Assembly: GCA_945868305.1 (NCBI GenBank)
Contig: CAMBKU010000001.1
Location: 1 to 64,000 of the forward strand
Direction of reading: 5' to 3'
Origin: an uncultured Lachnospiraceae bacterium
GTDB lineage: Bacteria > Bacillota > Clostridia > Lachnospirales > Lachnospiraceae
Length of the DNA stretch: 64,000 nucleotides
Shown: positions 34,984 to 44,648 of the stretch, one piece after another
How positions within the stretch are numbered: position 1 is the stretch's first letter
How the letters are laid out: every line of letters starts with the position of its first letter
The notes under the pieces: generated by a model
Database searches by the model: none
Told to the model about the DNA's origin: nothing
What the model saw: only the letters and a program-made list of their open reading frames with translations
Program-made: the position numbers and the translations under genes

Positions 34984-36171
34984 CTATTTTGAATTTTTCT
35001 GTTCTTCTTTATATTTTGCAACCAGACGCTGAATCCTGTCATATGGGTTTAATAAATCGCTAATAGAAGTATCATGATTTAAGGTGTCAATGATGTAGGC
35101 GATATATTTACTCATATCACAGTTGATATAATACGGCTTAGCAAGAAGTTCAGGTGTCTGATAGGTCAAGTTTGTGGTAACAACCTTGTAGATGATGCCT
35201 TCTTCGACTGCCTTGTCAAACTTCTCCAATCCGTTGGTGAACAAACCAAAAGTAGAAATAACGAAGATGCGGTTTGCCTTTCTCTTTTTTAACTCGGTTG
35301 CAACATCAATCATACTTTCGCCGGAGGAAATCATATCGTCGACAATGAAAACATCCTTTCCTTCTACGGAAGAACCAAGGAATTCATGAGCAACAATCGG
35401 ATTACGTCCATCCACGATCTTGCTGTAGTCACGGCGCTTGTAGAACATACCCATATCAAGTCCCAAAACGTTTGCAAGGTAGATTGCACGTCCGGTACCG
35501 CCTTCGTCCGGGCTGATTACCATCATATGTTCGCTGTCAATCTGTAAGTCCTTTACTTCTCCAAGAATACCTTTTACGAACTGGTAAGCAGGCTGTACAG
35601 TTTCAAATCCGTTTAACGGAATTGCATTCTGGACACGTGGATCATGAGCGTCAAAAGTGATGATATTGTCTACACCCATGGAAATTAATTCCTGAAGAGC
35701 AATTGCACAGTCTAAAGATTCTCTGGAAGTACGTTTGTGCTGACGGCTTTCATACAAGAAAGGCATGATAACGGTGATTCTTCTTGCTTTTCCACCCACT
35801 GCAGCAATAACACGTTTCAAATCCTGAAAGTGATCATCCGGTGACATATGATTTTTATGACCGCATACGGTGTAGGTTAAATTGTAGTTCGTAACATCCA
35901 CAAGAAGGAAAAGGTCATAGCCACGGACAGATTCTTTGATGACACATTTTGCCTCTCCAGTACCGAAACGCGGTACACTGACATCAACGACGTAAGAGTC
36001 GCTTTGATAACCCTTGAATGCGATGGTATCCTTGTGTTCGTGCTGTCTTTTTTCTCTCCATTTTACCAGGTATTGGTCGACCTTTTCACCAAGCTCTCGG
36101 CAGCTTTCGAGAGGGATGATACCAAGACTTCCCTTTGGGATGGTTTCTAGATTTCTTTTTTCATCTGACAT
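34984..36171 (-). CDS. prs: Ribose-phosphate pyrophosphokinase
   Basis: A 395-residue PRPP synthetase, which transfers pyrophosphate from ATP to ribose 5-phosphate to feed nucleotide, His and Trp synthesis. The PRPP-binding loop DVFIVDDMISSGES and the catalytic region FDAHDPRVQ are present. It is about 80 residues longer than classical Prs (about 315), with an N-terminal extension and insertions, a form common in Lachnospiraceae. GGAGGA precedes the ATG. It is the last gene of the minus-strand dnaD-dnaC-prs run, 72 bases after the dnaC-like gene. Confidence 0.92.
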   Translation of the reverse strand: MSDEKRNLETIPKGSLGIIPLESCRELGEKVDQYLVKWREKRQHEHKDTIAFKGYQSDSYVVDVSVPRFGTGEAKCVIKESVRGYDLFLLVDVTNYNLTYTVCGHKNHMSPDDHFQDLKRVIAAVGGKARRITVIMPFLYESRQHKRTSRESLDCAIALQELISMGVDNIITFDAHDPRVQNAIPLNGFETVQPAYQFVKGILGEVKDLQIDSEHMMVISPDEGGTGRAIYLANVLGLDMGMFYKRRDYSKIVDGRNPIVAHEFLGSSVEGKDVFIVDDMISSGESMIDVATELKKRKANRIFVISTFGLFTNGLEKFDKAVEEGIIYKVVTTNLTYQTPELLAKPYYINCDMSKYIAYIIDTLNHDTSISDLLNPYDRIQRLVAKYKEEQKNSK

Positions 36172-36243
36172 GGATAAGTTCCTCCGTAAATATGAATTAT
36201 TAATAGTTTATTTCAATAGATGCAGCATCTAATGAGTGCAAAA

Positions 36244-37224
36244 TTAATGCAGTTTCTTTTTGATGCGGATGTCGTCGCCGTACAGCTTAATCATAGTATA
36301 GTTGGAAAATACTCTGGAAAAGGTACGCTCGGAATAAATATCCGCCAACTGGTTCATGCTCAAATTGGTAGAAATAATAGTTGATTTTTTGCGGAGCAGT
36401 CTTTCGTTTAAACATAAAAAGAACTGCGAGGTCGTGAATGAATTGGACATTTCTGTACCAAGATCATCAATGATCAGAAGATCACAGTCAAAAATATTCT
36501 GATGTGCTAAAACGGCATCGGTGTCTTTGTCAAAGACATTTTTGGCAAAGATATCAAAAAGCTGAAAGGCAGTGAAGTAAATCACAGAGTGCCCCAGGTC
36601 TAATAGTTCTTTGGCGATGCAGTTGGAAAGAAAGGTCTTTCCGACTCCGGTGTCGCCGTAGAAAAAGAGATTTTCAAAAGAACTGTCAAAGGTGTCAATA
36701 AAATGATGACTTTCCTTTTCGGCTCTCTGTATCAGCGCCAGAGCGGACAGCCCGGTAGACGGATCTGTCTGATCGTCTGAAAAATATTCATAGGAAAAAT
36801 GACTGAAGTTTTCCTCGGAGAGAATATTTTTGATGTTGGATTGCGTATATACCAGGTCAATGGCTGCCTGTTTAAAGCAATGACAGCGCTCATTTCCGAT
36901 ATATCCGGTATCTTTGCAGTCTGGACACTGGTATGGCGGGATAAAATAATCCTCGGAATAACCAAGTGCCTGTAACAGTGCAGCTTTTTCTTCATGCAGG
37001 GAAGCAATCTGTTTCTTTAAATCGGATAAAGCACCCAAGTCCCCTTCCAGTAACTTTTTCGCCTGAGCCACTGAAGCAGAGGAAATAGTGTCGTCAATCT
37101 CCTTGAGGCGCGCATTTTTAGAATAAACTTCTTGTTTGCGCTTTTCGACAATATGCTGATTTTTTAGCTGCCTTGCATTGTACTGACGGATAATCTCGTC
37201 GTACTGTGTATTGCTTAATGCCAT
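36244..37224 (-). CDS. DnaC/DnaI-type helicase loader ATPase
   Basis: A 326-residue AAA+ protein of the DnaC/DnaI family that helps load the replicative helicase. The N-terminal half has a coiled coil (about 15-88) and a zinc-binding cluster with CPDC and CHC. The ATPase core has Walker A GDTGVGKT and Walker B LLIIDDLGTE; a sensor region STNLSMNQL follows. It starts 15 bases after the dnaD gene, with AGGAGG upstream. The pair dnaD-dnaI-like is the Firmicutes primosome layout. Confidence 0.9.
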   Translation of the reverse strand: MALSNTQYDEIIRQYNARQLKNQHIVEKRKQEVYSKNARLKEIDDTISSASVAQAKKLLEGDLGALSDLKKQIASLHEEKAALLQALGYSEDYFIPPYQCPDCKDTGYIGNERCHCFKQAAIDLVYTQSNIKNILSEENFSHFSYEYFSDDQTDPSTGLSALALIQRAEKESHHFIDTFDSSFENLFFYGDTGVGKTFLSNCIAKELLDLGHSVIYFTAFQLFDIFAKNVFDKDTDAVLAHQNIFDCDLLIIDDLGTEMSNSFTTSQFFLCLNERLLRKKSTIISTNLSMNQLADIYSERTFSRVFSNYTMIKLYGDDIRIKKKLH

Positions 37225-37239
37225 GTTAAGAGCCTCCTG

Positions 37240-38340
37240 CTACTGCATGGAATGGTTTAATGCCTGTTTTTCCAACTGGTCGAAATCGTAAGAACGCTGT
37301 GAAAAATTGTTGAATTTGTTTGTGGAAGCCGTCTCCTTCTGATTGCGGACGGCTGTCTTAGGCTTCTTATTTAAAAACGCCTCATCTAATGCAGCGATTT
37401 CCTTTAGAGAGGAAACGTTTTTCTTACGCCAGTTATTCAAAATAGAATCGGTATATTCAAAACTCGGCTGGTGGATTGCTTGCATGGTACGTTTGCATGC
37501 TTCCGTTACCAATTCTAAGGAAAATCCATAAGTGTTTGTCCACTTTTTGATAAAATTAAGCTCGGATTCTACCAGACTTCGACCGGTAATACCGAAAGCC
37601 TTCATGATGGCAGAATTTGTCTTGCTGTAATGTTCGTTTGCTTCCTTTGCCTGTGTGACTGACAAAATGCCTGATTCGTGCCAGGATAAGGCAACTTTTT
37701 CCATGTAGCGCAGACTTTTGTGTCCTCCGCCAACGCAGTATTCAATCAAATATTCCATCAATTCTACGGAAAATCCGAGACTGTCATGCCAATACAAGAT
37801 AGTGTTGATATCCGTTGCATTTAAAGTATGCCCAAGATAGGTCTCGGTAATGAATAAAAGTTCCTGGACACTCTTGTCTTCCTGAAAAGCCCTCATTTCA
37901 TCTGCAGAGTAGTCTTTTTTGGGACTTTCTGCAGGTGGCGTCTGGTCTGTTACAGAGGCGGAAACAGTATCGCCACTTCTTTGGGCGACAGTGTCGTGAG
38001 AACCGCTGGTGACAGGTGCAGATGCCGAGGTGTCGGAAAGCCGGCTGGTATCGGATAGACAGATACCGGTCAGCTTATGATGTTCATCATATTCGAGACG
38101 GAGTACCTGAGCTTTTTCCCAATAAGCAAGAGCACGTTTGATGTCTTTTTCCGTATGCTCGAATTTGTCTGCCATGCCCGAAATGGAAAAGGATTCCTCC
38201 GGGGCGCTCATGCAGCGCAAAAGATATAAATAAATTTTTACATATTCCCCGTCTGCGTCAGCCATCAGTTCATCAATGAAAACGTTAGGGACACAGGTGA
38301 CGGTTTCGTTATTTTCACTATGTAATGTAATGCCTGCCAT
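37240..38340 (-). CDS. dnaD: DnaD domain primosome protein
   Basis: A 366-residue protein: an N-terminal winged-helix region (about 1-100), a Ser/Thr-rich linker (about 98-140) and one or two DnaD helical domains (about 150-225 and 240-315), the second carrying SFEYTDSILNNWRKKNV, close to the DnaD YxxxxIxxWxxxG signature. It remodels DNA and recruits the helicase loader at replication start. AGAGGGAG precedes the ATG. A cluster of DnaA-box-like sites lies in the 270-base gap upstream, so its expression may respond to DnaA. Confidence 0.88.
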   Translation of the reverse strand: MAGITLHSENNETVTCVPNVFIDELMADADGEYVKIYLYLLRCMSAPEESFSISGMADKFEHTEKDIKRALAYWEKAQVLRLEYDEHHKLTGICLSDTSRLSDTSASAPVTSGSHDTVAQRSGDTVSASVTDQTPPAESPKKDYSADEMRAFQEDKSVQELLFITETYLGHTLNATDINTILYWHDSLGFSVELMEYLIEYCVGGGHKSLRYMEKVALSWHESGILSVTQAKEANEHYSKTNSAIMKAFGITGRSLVESELNFIKKWTNTYGFSLELVTEACKRTMQAIHQPSFEYTDSILNNWRKKNVSSLKEIAALDEAFLNKKPKTAVRNQKETASTNKFNNFSQRSYDFDQLEKQALNHSMQ

Positions 38341-38441
38341 AATACTCCCTCTTTCAACTCACACATTATAGCATATGAATTTTGAAATGAGAAGCCCTAT
38401 TTTTTCCTGCAATCCCAGAAAAATCAAGGGTTGCGGGGTGG

Positions 38442-38610
38442 AGTGGACAATGTGGATAATGTGGAAAAAAAGGGAGATGTAAATTTATGGAAACTGCACA
38501 ATCGGTCAAAAATCAACAAAATGAGTTATCCACTTTTTTTTATGTAAACATAAAAAATCCACACCGAATTGTTAGGTAATACACAATTACGATGTGGATA
38601 ATGTGGATAA
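38442..38610. other. Cluster of DnaA-box-like 9-mers upstream of dnaD
   Basis: The minus strand carries perfect TTATCCACA at 38451-38459, 38593-38601 and 38602-38610. The first is flanked without gap by two near matches, TTGTCCACT (38442-38450) and TTTTCCACA (38460-38468). The last two are also in direct contact. TTATCCACT is on the plus strand at 38526-38534. The surroundings are AT-rich. This may be a DnaA-controlled promoter for dnaD, a DnaA titration site or an origin-like element. The remaining bases (38341-38441) hold only an AT-rich gap. Confidence 0.75.
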
Positions 38611-39990
38611 CTATTGTCCAAGAAGGTGTTCACCAACAGTATAGATGTCTCCAGCGCCCATAGTTATCAACAAATCGTTGTTCACACAATTTTCTAAAAG
38701 AAAATCTTCGATTTCACCAAAGGAAGAAAAATAGTAGCTTTCTGTTCCAAGGGCTTTTAGTTCCTCTAAAATAGCTGTTGAGGAGATACCGATGGTATTT
38801 TTCTCTCTTGCAGCGTAGATGTCGGCAAGAACCACGACATCTGCGATGGATAAAGCTTTTGCAAAGTCTTTTAAGAAGGCTTTGGTTCTGGAATAGGTGT
38901 GTGGCTGAAAGACGCACACCAGACGATCATGCGGATAATTTTTTGCAGCATTTAAAGTGGCAGCAATTTCTGTTGGATGATGTGCATAGTCATCAATAAC
39001 GGTAATTCCGTTTATCATGCCTTTGTGTTCAAATCTCCGTTTTGCCCCGCCGAAAATGGAAAGTCCGTGAATGATATCTTCCAGGGAAATCCCCATTTTT
39101 TCTGCAACGGCGATGGCTGCGAGGGAATTATATACATTATGTTCGCCCGGTACGTTTAGAGTGATATCACAAAGCTTTGTGCCGTTTTTATTTACAGTAT
39201 AATGTGCACAGGCTTTTTCATTATAAGTAATATCAGAAGCATAATAAGTGCAGTCCGGTGTAAGACCATAAGTAATCACCTCCGGTGTAAGACCGCTTGT
39301 GATTTCTTCATAGCGTTCGATTTGTCCGTTTATAATGATGGCACCGTCAGAAATAGTATTTTCTGCAAATAAATGGAAAGAATGACGGATGTCATTAATA
39401 TCTTTAAAGAAGTCGAGATGTTCCGCTTCGATATCCAGAATGATGCTGTAACGTGGGCGGAAGTTTAAAAAGCTGTTGGTGTATTCACAGGCTTCGGTTA
39501 CAAAGATATCAGAATGCCCCACGCGGATATTGCCGCCGATGGCGTCTAGGATACCACCTACGGAGAGCGTCGGATCTTTTGCTGCACAGAGTAAAATCTG
39601 TGAGATCATGGATGTGGTCGTTGTTTTTCCGTGAGTGCCGGAAACAGCCACGGACTGTCTGTAGTTATCCATAATCTGTCCGAGCAGCTCGGCTCTGGAA
39701 AGCATGGGGATTCCCATGGATTTTGCAGCTGTAAACTCTGGATTGTCTTCTTTAATGGCAGCGGTGTAAACGACTAAGTCTGTGCCGGGCAAAATGTTTT
39801 CGGCGCGCTGTCCGTAAAAAATCTCGGCGCCCATTTCGGTCAGATTGTCAGTCAGCTCGGACTCTTTGGAGTCTGAACCGGATATTTTAAAATGTTCTTT
39901 CAGTAAGATTTCGGCAAGACCGCTCATACTGATGCCGCCGATACCGATGAAATGAACATGAATTGGCTGTTTAAAATCAATCTTATACAT
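38611..39990 (-). CDS. murC: UDP-N-acetylmuramate--L-alanine ligase
   Basis: A 459-residue Mur ligase adding L-Ala to UDP-MurNAc in peptidoglycan synthesis. Domain order is the N-terminal Rossmann fold with GIGGISMSGLA (about 16-26), the ATP loop SGTHGKTTTTS, the central metal-binding region and a C-terminal domain with DDYAHHPTEI. The start at 39990 has AGGT eight bases upstream; a longer in-frame start at 40050 overlaps the promoter palindrome. It is divergent from glgC, and its promoter is at 40033-40061. Confidence 0.95.
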   Translation of the reverse strand: MYKIDFKQPIHVHFIGIGGISMSGLAEILLKEHFKISGSDSKESELTDNLTEMGAEIFYGQRAENILPGTDLVVYTAAIKEDNPEFTAAKSMGIPMLSRAELLGQIMDNYRQSVAVSGTHGKTTTTSMISQILLCAAKDPTLSVGGILDAIGGNIRVGHSDIFVTEACEYTNSFLNFRPRYSIILDIEAEHLDFFKDINDIRHSFHLFAENTISDGAIIINGQIERYEEITSGLTPEVITYGLTPDCTYYASDITYNEKACAHYTVNKNGTKLCDITLNVPGEHNVYNSLAAIAVAEKMGISLEDIIHGLSIFGGAKRRFEHKGMINGITVIDDYAHHPTEIAATLNAAKNYPHDRLVCVFQPHTYSRTKAFLKDFAKALSIADVVVLADIYAAREKNTIGISSTAILEELKALGTESYYFSSFGEIEDFLLENCVNNDLLITMGAGDIYTVGEHLLGQ

Positions 39991-40024
39991 GATATATACC
40001 TGCTTTTCTAAAATTAAATTTTCA

Positions 40025-40061
40025 TATGATATATTATAACCATATATCATAATTTTGCAAA
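40025..40061 (-). promoter_or_regulatory. murC promoter inside an AT-rich palindrome
   Basis: On the minus strand TTTGCA (40056-40061) and TATAAT (40033-40038) are 17 bases apart. The inverted repeat TATGATATAT (40025-40034) and ATATATCATA (40042-40051) surrounds the -10 box, a possible operator. Confidence 0.5.
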
Positions 40062-40168
40062 TTTATTTTCTAATAGGTAGAGAAGCTTCCAAAATACCCA
40101 AAAATTTCCATGTTTTGTGTAATATAACGAAAAAATGCGAAAAAGAAGAAAAAAATTGTTGAAAATAA

Positions 40169-40197
40169 TGTACATTGTGAAAAAATTGTGATATAAT
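40169..40197 (+). promoter_or_regulatory. Promoter of glgCD
   Basis: TGTACA (40169-40174) is followed after 17 bases by a perfect TATAAT (40192-40197), 42 bases before the glgC ATG. The -35 box is weak. Confidence 0.5.
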
Positions 40198-40239
40198 TTG
40201 AAATATCGAATAACCCAACATTTACGAGAGGTGATAGAC

Positions 40240-41514
40240 ATGATAAAGAAGGAAATGATTGCCATGCTGTTAGCGGGGGGACAGGGAAGTCGTCTTGGCG
40301 TTCTAACTTCCGGGGTTGCAAAGCCAGCGGTGGCATTTGGGGGGAAATACCGGATTATTGATTTCCCACTCAGTAACTGTATCAATTCCGGGATTGATAC
40401 GGTAGGGGTACTGACTCAGTACCAGCCGCTTCGGCTGAATAAGCATATCGGCATAGGAATGCCGTGGGACTTGGACAAAAATAACGGCGGAGTCACTGTG
40501 CTTCCTCCTTATGAGAGAAGTGATAACAGTGAGTGGTATTCCGGTACAGCAAATGCCATTTACCAGAATATGCGGTTTATGGAAAGCTACAATCCGGAGT
40601 ATGTACTGATTCTTTCGGGGGATCATATTTATAAGATGGATTACGAGGTGATGCTCGATTTCCATAAGGCCAACCATGCAGATGTTACGATTGCAGCAAT
40701 GCCGGTTCCGATGGAGGAGGCCAGCCGGTTTGGTATCGTAATTACAGATGAAAATAAACGTATTCAGGAATTTGAGGAAAAACCTGAGCATCCGAGAAGT
40801 AATCTGGCATCCATGGGAATTTACATATTTAGCTGGAAAGCATTAAAGGAAGCTTTGGTTGCAATGAAAGATCAGAGCAACTGCGATTTTGGAAAGCACA
40901 TCATTCCATACTGCCATGAAAAGGGCGAGAGGTTATTCGCATATGAATATAATAGTTACTGGAAAGATGTAGGAACACTTGGCTCTTATTGGGAAGCAAA
41001 TATGGAACTCATTGATTTGATTCCTGAATTTAATCTTTATGAAGAATATTGGAAGATTTATACAAAGAGCGACAGTATTGAACCGCAGTATTTATCAGCG
41101 GAGTCTGTGGTAGAAAAGAGCATTATTGGGGATGGCTCGGAAATATATGGGGAAGTCCACAGTTCTGTAATCGGAGCGGGGGTTACGATAGGAAAGGGAA
41201 CTGTAGTAAGAAATTCGATTATCATGCAGGATTGTGAAATCGGAGATAATTGTGTGATTGATAAATCAATCATTGCAGAAAAATGTATTGTAGGAAGTGG
41301 TACGCAACTTGGCGTGGGGGAAGAAGCACCAAGTAAATTAAGTGAGAAGATATATGCATTTGGGCTGGCCACAGTAGGAGAAGACAGTAAAATACCGGCA
41401 AATGTTAGAATAGGAAAAAATACAGCAATTTCAGGTATTACGGAACCGGCCGATTATCCGAATGGGGAATTAAAGAGCGGAGAATATATTATTAAGGCAG
41501 GTGACAGCGAATGA
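40240..41514 (+). CDS. glgC: Glucose-1-phosphate adenylyltransferase
   Basis: A 424-residue ADP-glucose pyrophosphorylase, the first committed step of glycogen synthesis. The nucleotide loop is [13 protein letters not shown] (about 10-22), with [19 protein letters not shown], and the C-terminal third is a left-handed beta-helix of hexapeptide repeats. The ATG at 40240 follows GAGAGGTGAT; an in-frame start at 40198 overlaps the promoter. Its last four bases overlap glgD (ATGA), so translation is coupled. Confidence 0.95.
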   Translation: MIKKEMIAMLLAGGQGSRLGVLTSGVAKPAVAFGGKYRIIDFPLSNCINSGIDTVGVLTQYQPLRLNKHIGIGMPWDLDKNNGGVTVLPPYERSDNSEWYSGTANAIYQNMRFMESYNPEYVLILSGDHIYKMDYEVMLDFHKANHADVTIAAMPVPMEEASRFGIVITDENKRIQEFEEKPEHPRSNLASMGIYIFSWKALKEALVAMKDQSNCDFGKHIIPYCHEKGERLFAYEYNSYWKDVGTLGSYWEANMELIDLIPEFNLYEEYWKIYTKSDSIEPQYLSAESVVEKSIIGDGSEIYGEVHSSVIGAGVTIGKGTVVRNSIIMQDCEIGDNCVIDKSIIAEKCIVGSGTQLGVGEEAPSKLSEKIYAFGLATVGEDSKIPANVRIGKNTAISGITEPADYPNGELKSGEYIIKAGDSE

Positions 41515-42626
41515 AGGCATTAGGGATTATTTTAGCAGGCGGAAACAGTAACCGGATGCGTGAGCTTACAACAAGGCGTGCCATTGCGGCAATGCCAATC
41601 GGAGGAAGCTTCCGGTGCATTGATTTTGCATTGAGTAATATGGCAAATTCTCATATTCAGACGGTGGCAGTGCTGACACAGTATAATGCAAGATCATTAC
41701 ATGAGCATTTGAATTCATCAAAATGGTGGAATTTCGGAAGAAAGCAGGGTGGACTTTATACCTTTACTCCTACGGTAACACCGGATAACAGCTGGTGGTA
41801 TCAGGGAACGGCGGATGCTATGTATCAGAACATTGAATTTTTACGCAGATGTCATGAACCGTATGTTATTATCGCAAGTGGGGACTGCGTTTACAAGCTG
41901 GATTACAATAAGGTATTGGATTATCATATTGAAAAGAAAGCAGACATTACGGTAGTGTGCAAGGATATGCCGGCAGAAGCGGATGTAAGCCGTTTCGGTG
42001 TGGTAAAAATGAACGAGGATTCCAGAATCATAGAGTTTGAGGAGAAACCGATGTTTTCCCGTTCCAATACGATTTCCACCGGAATCTATATTTTAAGAAG
42101 AAGACAGTTGATTGAAATGCTGGAACGTTGCCATGAGGAAGGCAGAAGTGATTTTGTCAATGATATTTTAATCCGCTACAAAAATATGAAGCAGATTTAC
42201 GGATATAAGATAGATACCTATTGGAGTAATATTGCTTCCGTGCAGTCTTATTATGATACGAATATGGCGTTCTTAAGACCGGAGGTAAGAAAATATTTCC
42301 GTGAGGATCCAAAAATTTGTTCCAAGATTGATGATTTACCGCCAGCAAAATACAATGTGGGATCTGACGTGAAGAACAGTCTGGTTGCCAGCGGATGTAT
42401 CATTAACAGCAAAGTGGAAAATTCGATTTTATTTAAGAAGGTATTTGTGGGTAAGAATTGTGTGATTAAGAATTCCATTATCTTAAACGATGTTTACATC
42501 GGAGATAATACGCATATAGAAAATTGTATTGTGGAAAGTAGGGGTACTTTGAAAGCAAATACATATTATAGCGGTGATGATGGAATTAGGGTTGTGCTGG
42601 AGCATAACGAAAGATACGCAATTTAA
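41511..42626 (+). CDS. glgD: Regulatory ADP-glucose pyrophosphorylase subunit
   Basis: A 371-residue GlgC paralogue of the GlgD type. The loop [24 protein letters not shown] shows the changed N-terminal motif of this subunit (no typical GTRL), and the hexapeptide-repeat tail is shortened. In Firmicutes GlgD joins GlgC to form the active heterotetramer and by itself is weak or inactive. It follows glgC with a four-base overlap. Confidence 0.93.
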   Translation: MKALGIILAGGNSNRMRELTTRRAIAAMPIGGSFRCIDFALSNMANSHIQTVAVLTQYNARSLHEHLNSSKWWNFGRKQGGLYTFTPTVTPDNSWWYQGTADAMYQNIEFLRRCHEPYVIIASGDCVYKLDYNKVLDYHIEKKADITVVCKDMPAEADVSRFGVVKMNEDSRIIEFEEKPMFSRSNTISTGIYILRRRQLIEMLERCHEEGRSDFVNDILIRYKNMKQIYGYKIDTYWSNIASVQSYYDTNMAFLRPEVRKYFREDPKICSKIDDLPPAKYNVGSDVKNSLVASGCIINSKVENSILFKKVFVGKNCVIKNSIILNDVYIGDNTHIENCIVESRGTLKANTYYSGDDGIRVVLEHNERYAI

Positions 42627-42669
42627 AAAACAGCAAGGGTAGCTGAGACTTGAAAGGGGCAAAAGAATT

Positions 42670-42945
42670 ATGCAGATTACAGATGTACGAGTAAGAAAAG
42701 TAGAAAAAGAAGGCAAGATGAAAGCGGTAGTATCAATTACGATTGATGAAGAATTTGTAGTTCACGACATCAAGGTAATTGAAGGAGAGAAGGGACTTTT
42801 TATTGCAATGCCAAGCCGGAAAGCGGCAGATGGTGAGTATCGTGACATTGCACATCCAATCAATTCCGATACACGCTCCCGCATCCAACAGATTATTTTA
42901 GATAAATATGAAGCTGAGCTTGCGGCAGAAGAAGCAGCAGAATAA
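42670..42945 (+). CDS. spoVG: SpoVG septation/RNA-binding regulator
   Basis: A 91-residue SpoVG family protein with the motif [31 protein letters not shown] and [19 protein letters not shown]. SpoVG affects septation in sporulating Bacillus and binds DNA or RNA in others. GAAAGGGGC precedes the ATG. It lies 43 bases after glgD and could be co-transcribed with it; a very long hairpin terminator follows. Confidence 0.95.
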   Translation: MQITDVRVRKVEKEGKMKAVVSITIDEEFVVHDIKVIEGEKGLFIAMPSRKAADGEYRDIAHPINSDTRSRIQQIILDKYEAELAAEEAAE

Positions 42946-43012
42946 AACAAATTCGGGGGAAGGGTTTTTATTCAGGGAATGTAGAATGAGATAAATGAGT
43001 GAATGCTCAAAG

Positions 43013-43068
43013 AAAGAGAGGGGGCTTACAAATTCCGAAAGGAATTTGTAAGCCCCCTCTCTTTTTGC
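43013..43068. terminator. Very stable 24-bp hairpin after spoVG
   Basis: Bases 43013-43036 and 43041-43064 are exact reverse complements around the tetraloop GAAA, followed by T residues. The stem begins AAAGAGAGGGGG. It is unusually long for an intrinsic terminator and would also read as a hairpin from the minus strand. Confidence 0.9.
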
Positions 43069-43215
43069 TTTTTCCTGTTCTTCTTTATCTTCCTGGACCT
43101 TTACCTCAGCGGCATTGGCGGCGGAGTCGGCTTCCGCTTTTTTTGATTCGGATTTCAGATTCTGCGGTGGCCTTTGCGGTGGTGGCATCCTTGCTGATCT
43201 GAGAAGTATTCTCAA
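43066..43215 (-). pseudogene. Possible decayed Ala/Lys/Glu-rich coding remnant
   Basis: Read on the minus strand, the frame NTSQISKDATTAKATAESE switches by one base near 43145 into SESKKAEADSAANAAEVKV and on to EDKEEQEKAKRE. Composition is protein-like over about 50 codons but no start and no stop fit one frame, so it looks like the broken end of a gene. Chance cannot be excluded. Otherwise 43069-43334 holds only the glmU-like ribosome site and an unassigned AT-rich stretch. Confidence 0.3.
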
Positions 43216-43334
43216 TACATTAGTATGTAAGATTTTGGAAAAAGTCAAATGTTTGTGGGTTTCTCGTGACAAATAAGGCAAATTATACTAAAATACAAAA
43301 TGATATTGTTTCAGTAGATATTGGAGGGAGAATT

Positions 43335-44078
43335 ATGAACCGTTTGAGGGCCGTTATCCTGGCAGCAGGAAAGGGAACAAGAATGAAATCCGACCTGCCA
43401 AAGGTCGTGCATACAATAGAAGGAAAATGTCTGGCAGATTATGTAATTGAGGCGGCGAGAGGAGCCGGTGCTGATGAGATCTGCCTTGTGGTTGGATATA
43501 AGAAAGAGATTGTAAAAGAAAAGCTTAAAAATAAAGATGTTTCGTTTGTATTGCAGGAGGAGCAGCTTGGCACCGGGCATGCGGTAAAATGTGCAAGGGA
43601 TTTTCTTGGAGATGAGGGGGAAACACTCATTTTAGCCGGTGATACGCCGCTTATTACGGCAGCAACGTTAAAAAGACTTGTGGCACATCACAGACAACAT
43701 CAAAACACGGTTACAGTTCTGTCTGCCATGATTGATGACCCGGTCGGATATGGAAGAATCATTCGAGATGAGACGGGAGCTTTTGTAAAGAACGTGGAGC
43801 ATAAGGATGCAAATGAGGAAGAATTGAAATCGCATGAAATCAATTCCGGTATGTATCTTTTTGACACAAGGGAACTGAAAGAAGCATTGGATAAAATCAC
43901 ACCGAACAACGCCCAGGGAGAATACTATCTGCCGGATACGTTAACTATTATTAAGGAAAAGGGATTAAAGGTGGATGCTTTTGCACTGGAAAGCCCGGAA
44001 GATGTTATCGGAGTGAACGATAAAGAACAGTTAGAAGCAGCAACAGAAATTATAAAGAGGAGAGAAACATGTTTGTAA
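43335..44078 (+). CDS. Single-domain GlmU-type uridylyltransferase
   Basis: A 248-residue nucleotidyltransferase that matches the N-terminal half of GlmU: LAAGKGTRMKSDLPKVVH, QLGTGHAVKCA and AGDTPLI. It would make UDP-GlcNAc from GlcNAc-1-P and UTP. The C-terminal beta-helix acetyltransferase of normal GlmU (about 456 residues in total) is absent, so acetylation must be done by another protein. The ATG at 43335 follows TTGGAGGGAG; longer in-frame starts are weak. It overlaps pth by 10 bases, and the pair runs on into mfd. Confidence 0.88.
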   Translation: MNRLRAVILAAGKGTRMKSDLPKVVHTIEGKCLADYVIEAARGAGADEICLVVGYKKEIVKEKLKNKDVSFVLQEEQLGTGHAVKCARDFLGDEGETLILAGDTPLITAATLKRLVAHHRQHQNTVTVLSAMIDDPVGYGRIIRDETGAFVKNVEHKDANEEELKSHEINSGMYLFDTRELKEALDKITPNNAQGEYYLPDTLTIIKEKGLKVDAFALESPEDVIGVNDKEQLEAATEIIKRRETCL

Positions 44079-44644
44079 TTGCGGGATTGGGAAATCCGAC
44101 CAAACAGTACGAAGGGACGAGGCACAATATAGGATTTGATGTCATTGATGCTTTAGCAGAAAAATATAATATTGACGTAAGTGACAAAAAGCATAAGGCA
44201 CTTTGTGGCAAAGGAGTCATAGATGGAGAAAAGGTTCTTTTAGTGAAGCCCCAGACCTTTATGAATTTAAGTGGTGAGAGTATTGCAGAGGTTTTAAATT
44301 ATTATAAAGCAGATGCAGAGAGTGAATTTCTGGTGGTTTTTGATGATATCAGTCTGGCACCGGGCAATATCCGTATTCGAAAAAAGGGAAGCGCCGGCGG
44401 GCATAACGGAATCAAAAATATTATTGCAATGACAGGTACTCAGAATTTTATGCGGATTAAAGTTGGTGTCGGGGAAAAACCAAAAGGATGGGATTTGGCG
44501 GATTATGTTTTGGGACGATTTTCCAAAGAGGACAGGGAAAAAGTAGATGCTGCCATAGAGGATGCCATGGGTGCGGTCGTGCTTATGATTCATGGAGAGA
44601 CGGATCATGCCATGAACCAGTATAATGCAAAAAAGGAAGCGTAG
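44069..44644 (+). CDS. pth: Peptidyl-tRNA hydrolase
   Basis: A 191-residue Pth that frees peptides from stalled peptidyl-tRNA. Visible are the start AGLGNPTKQYEGTRHNIGFD with the catalytic His (H in TRHNIGF), the Asn in FMNLSG, and DDISLAPGNIRIR. AGAGGAGA precedes the ATG. It overlaps the uridylyltransferase gene and is followed 4 bases later by mfd, a common Firmicutes order. Confidence 0.95.
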   Translation: MFVIAGLGNPTKQYEGTRHNIGFDVIDALAEKYNIDVSDKKHKALCGKGVIDGEKVLLVKPQTFMNLSGESIAEVLNYYKADAESEFLVVFDDISLAPGNIRIRKKGSAGGHNGIKNIIAMTGTQNFMRIKVGVGEKPKGWDLADYVLGRFSKEDREKVDAAIEDAMGAVVLMIHGETDHAMNQYNAKKEA

Positions 44645-44648
44645 AGGA

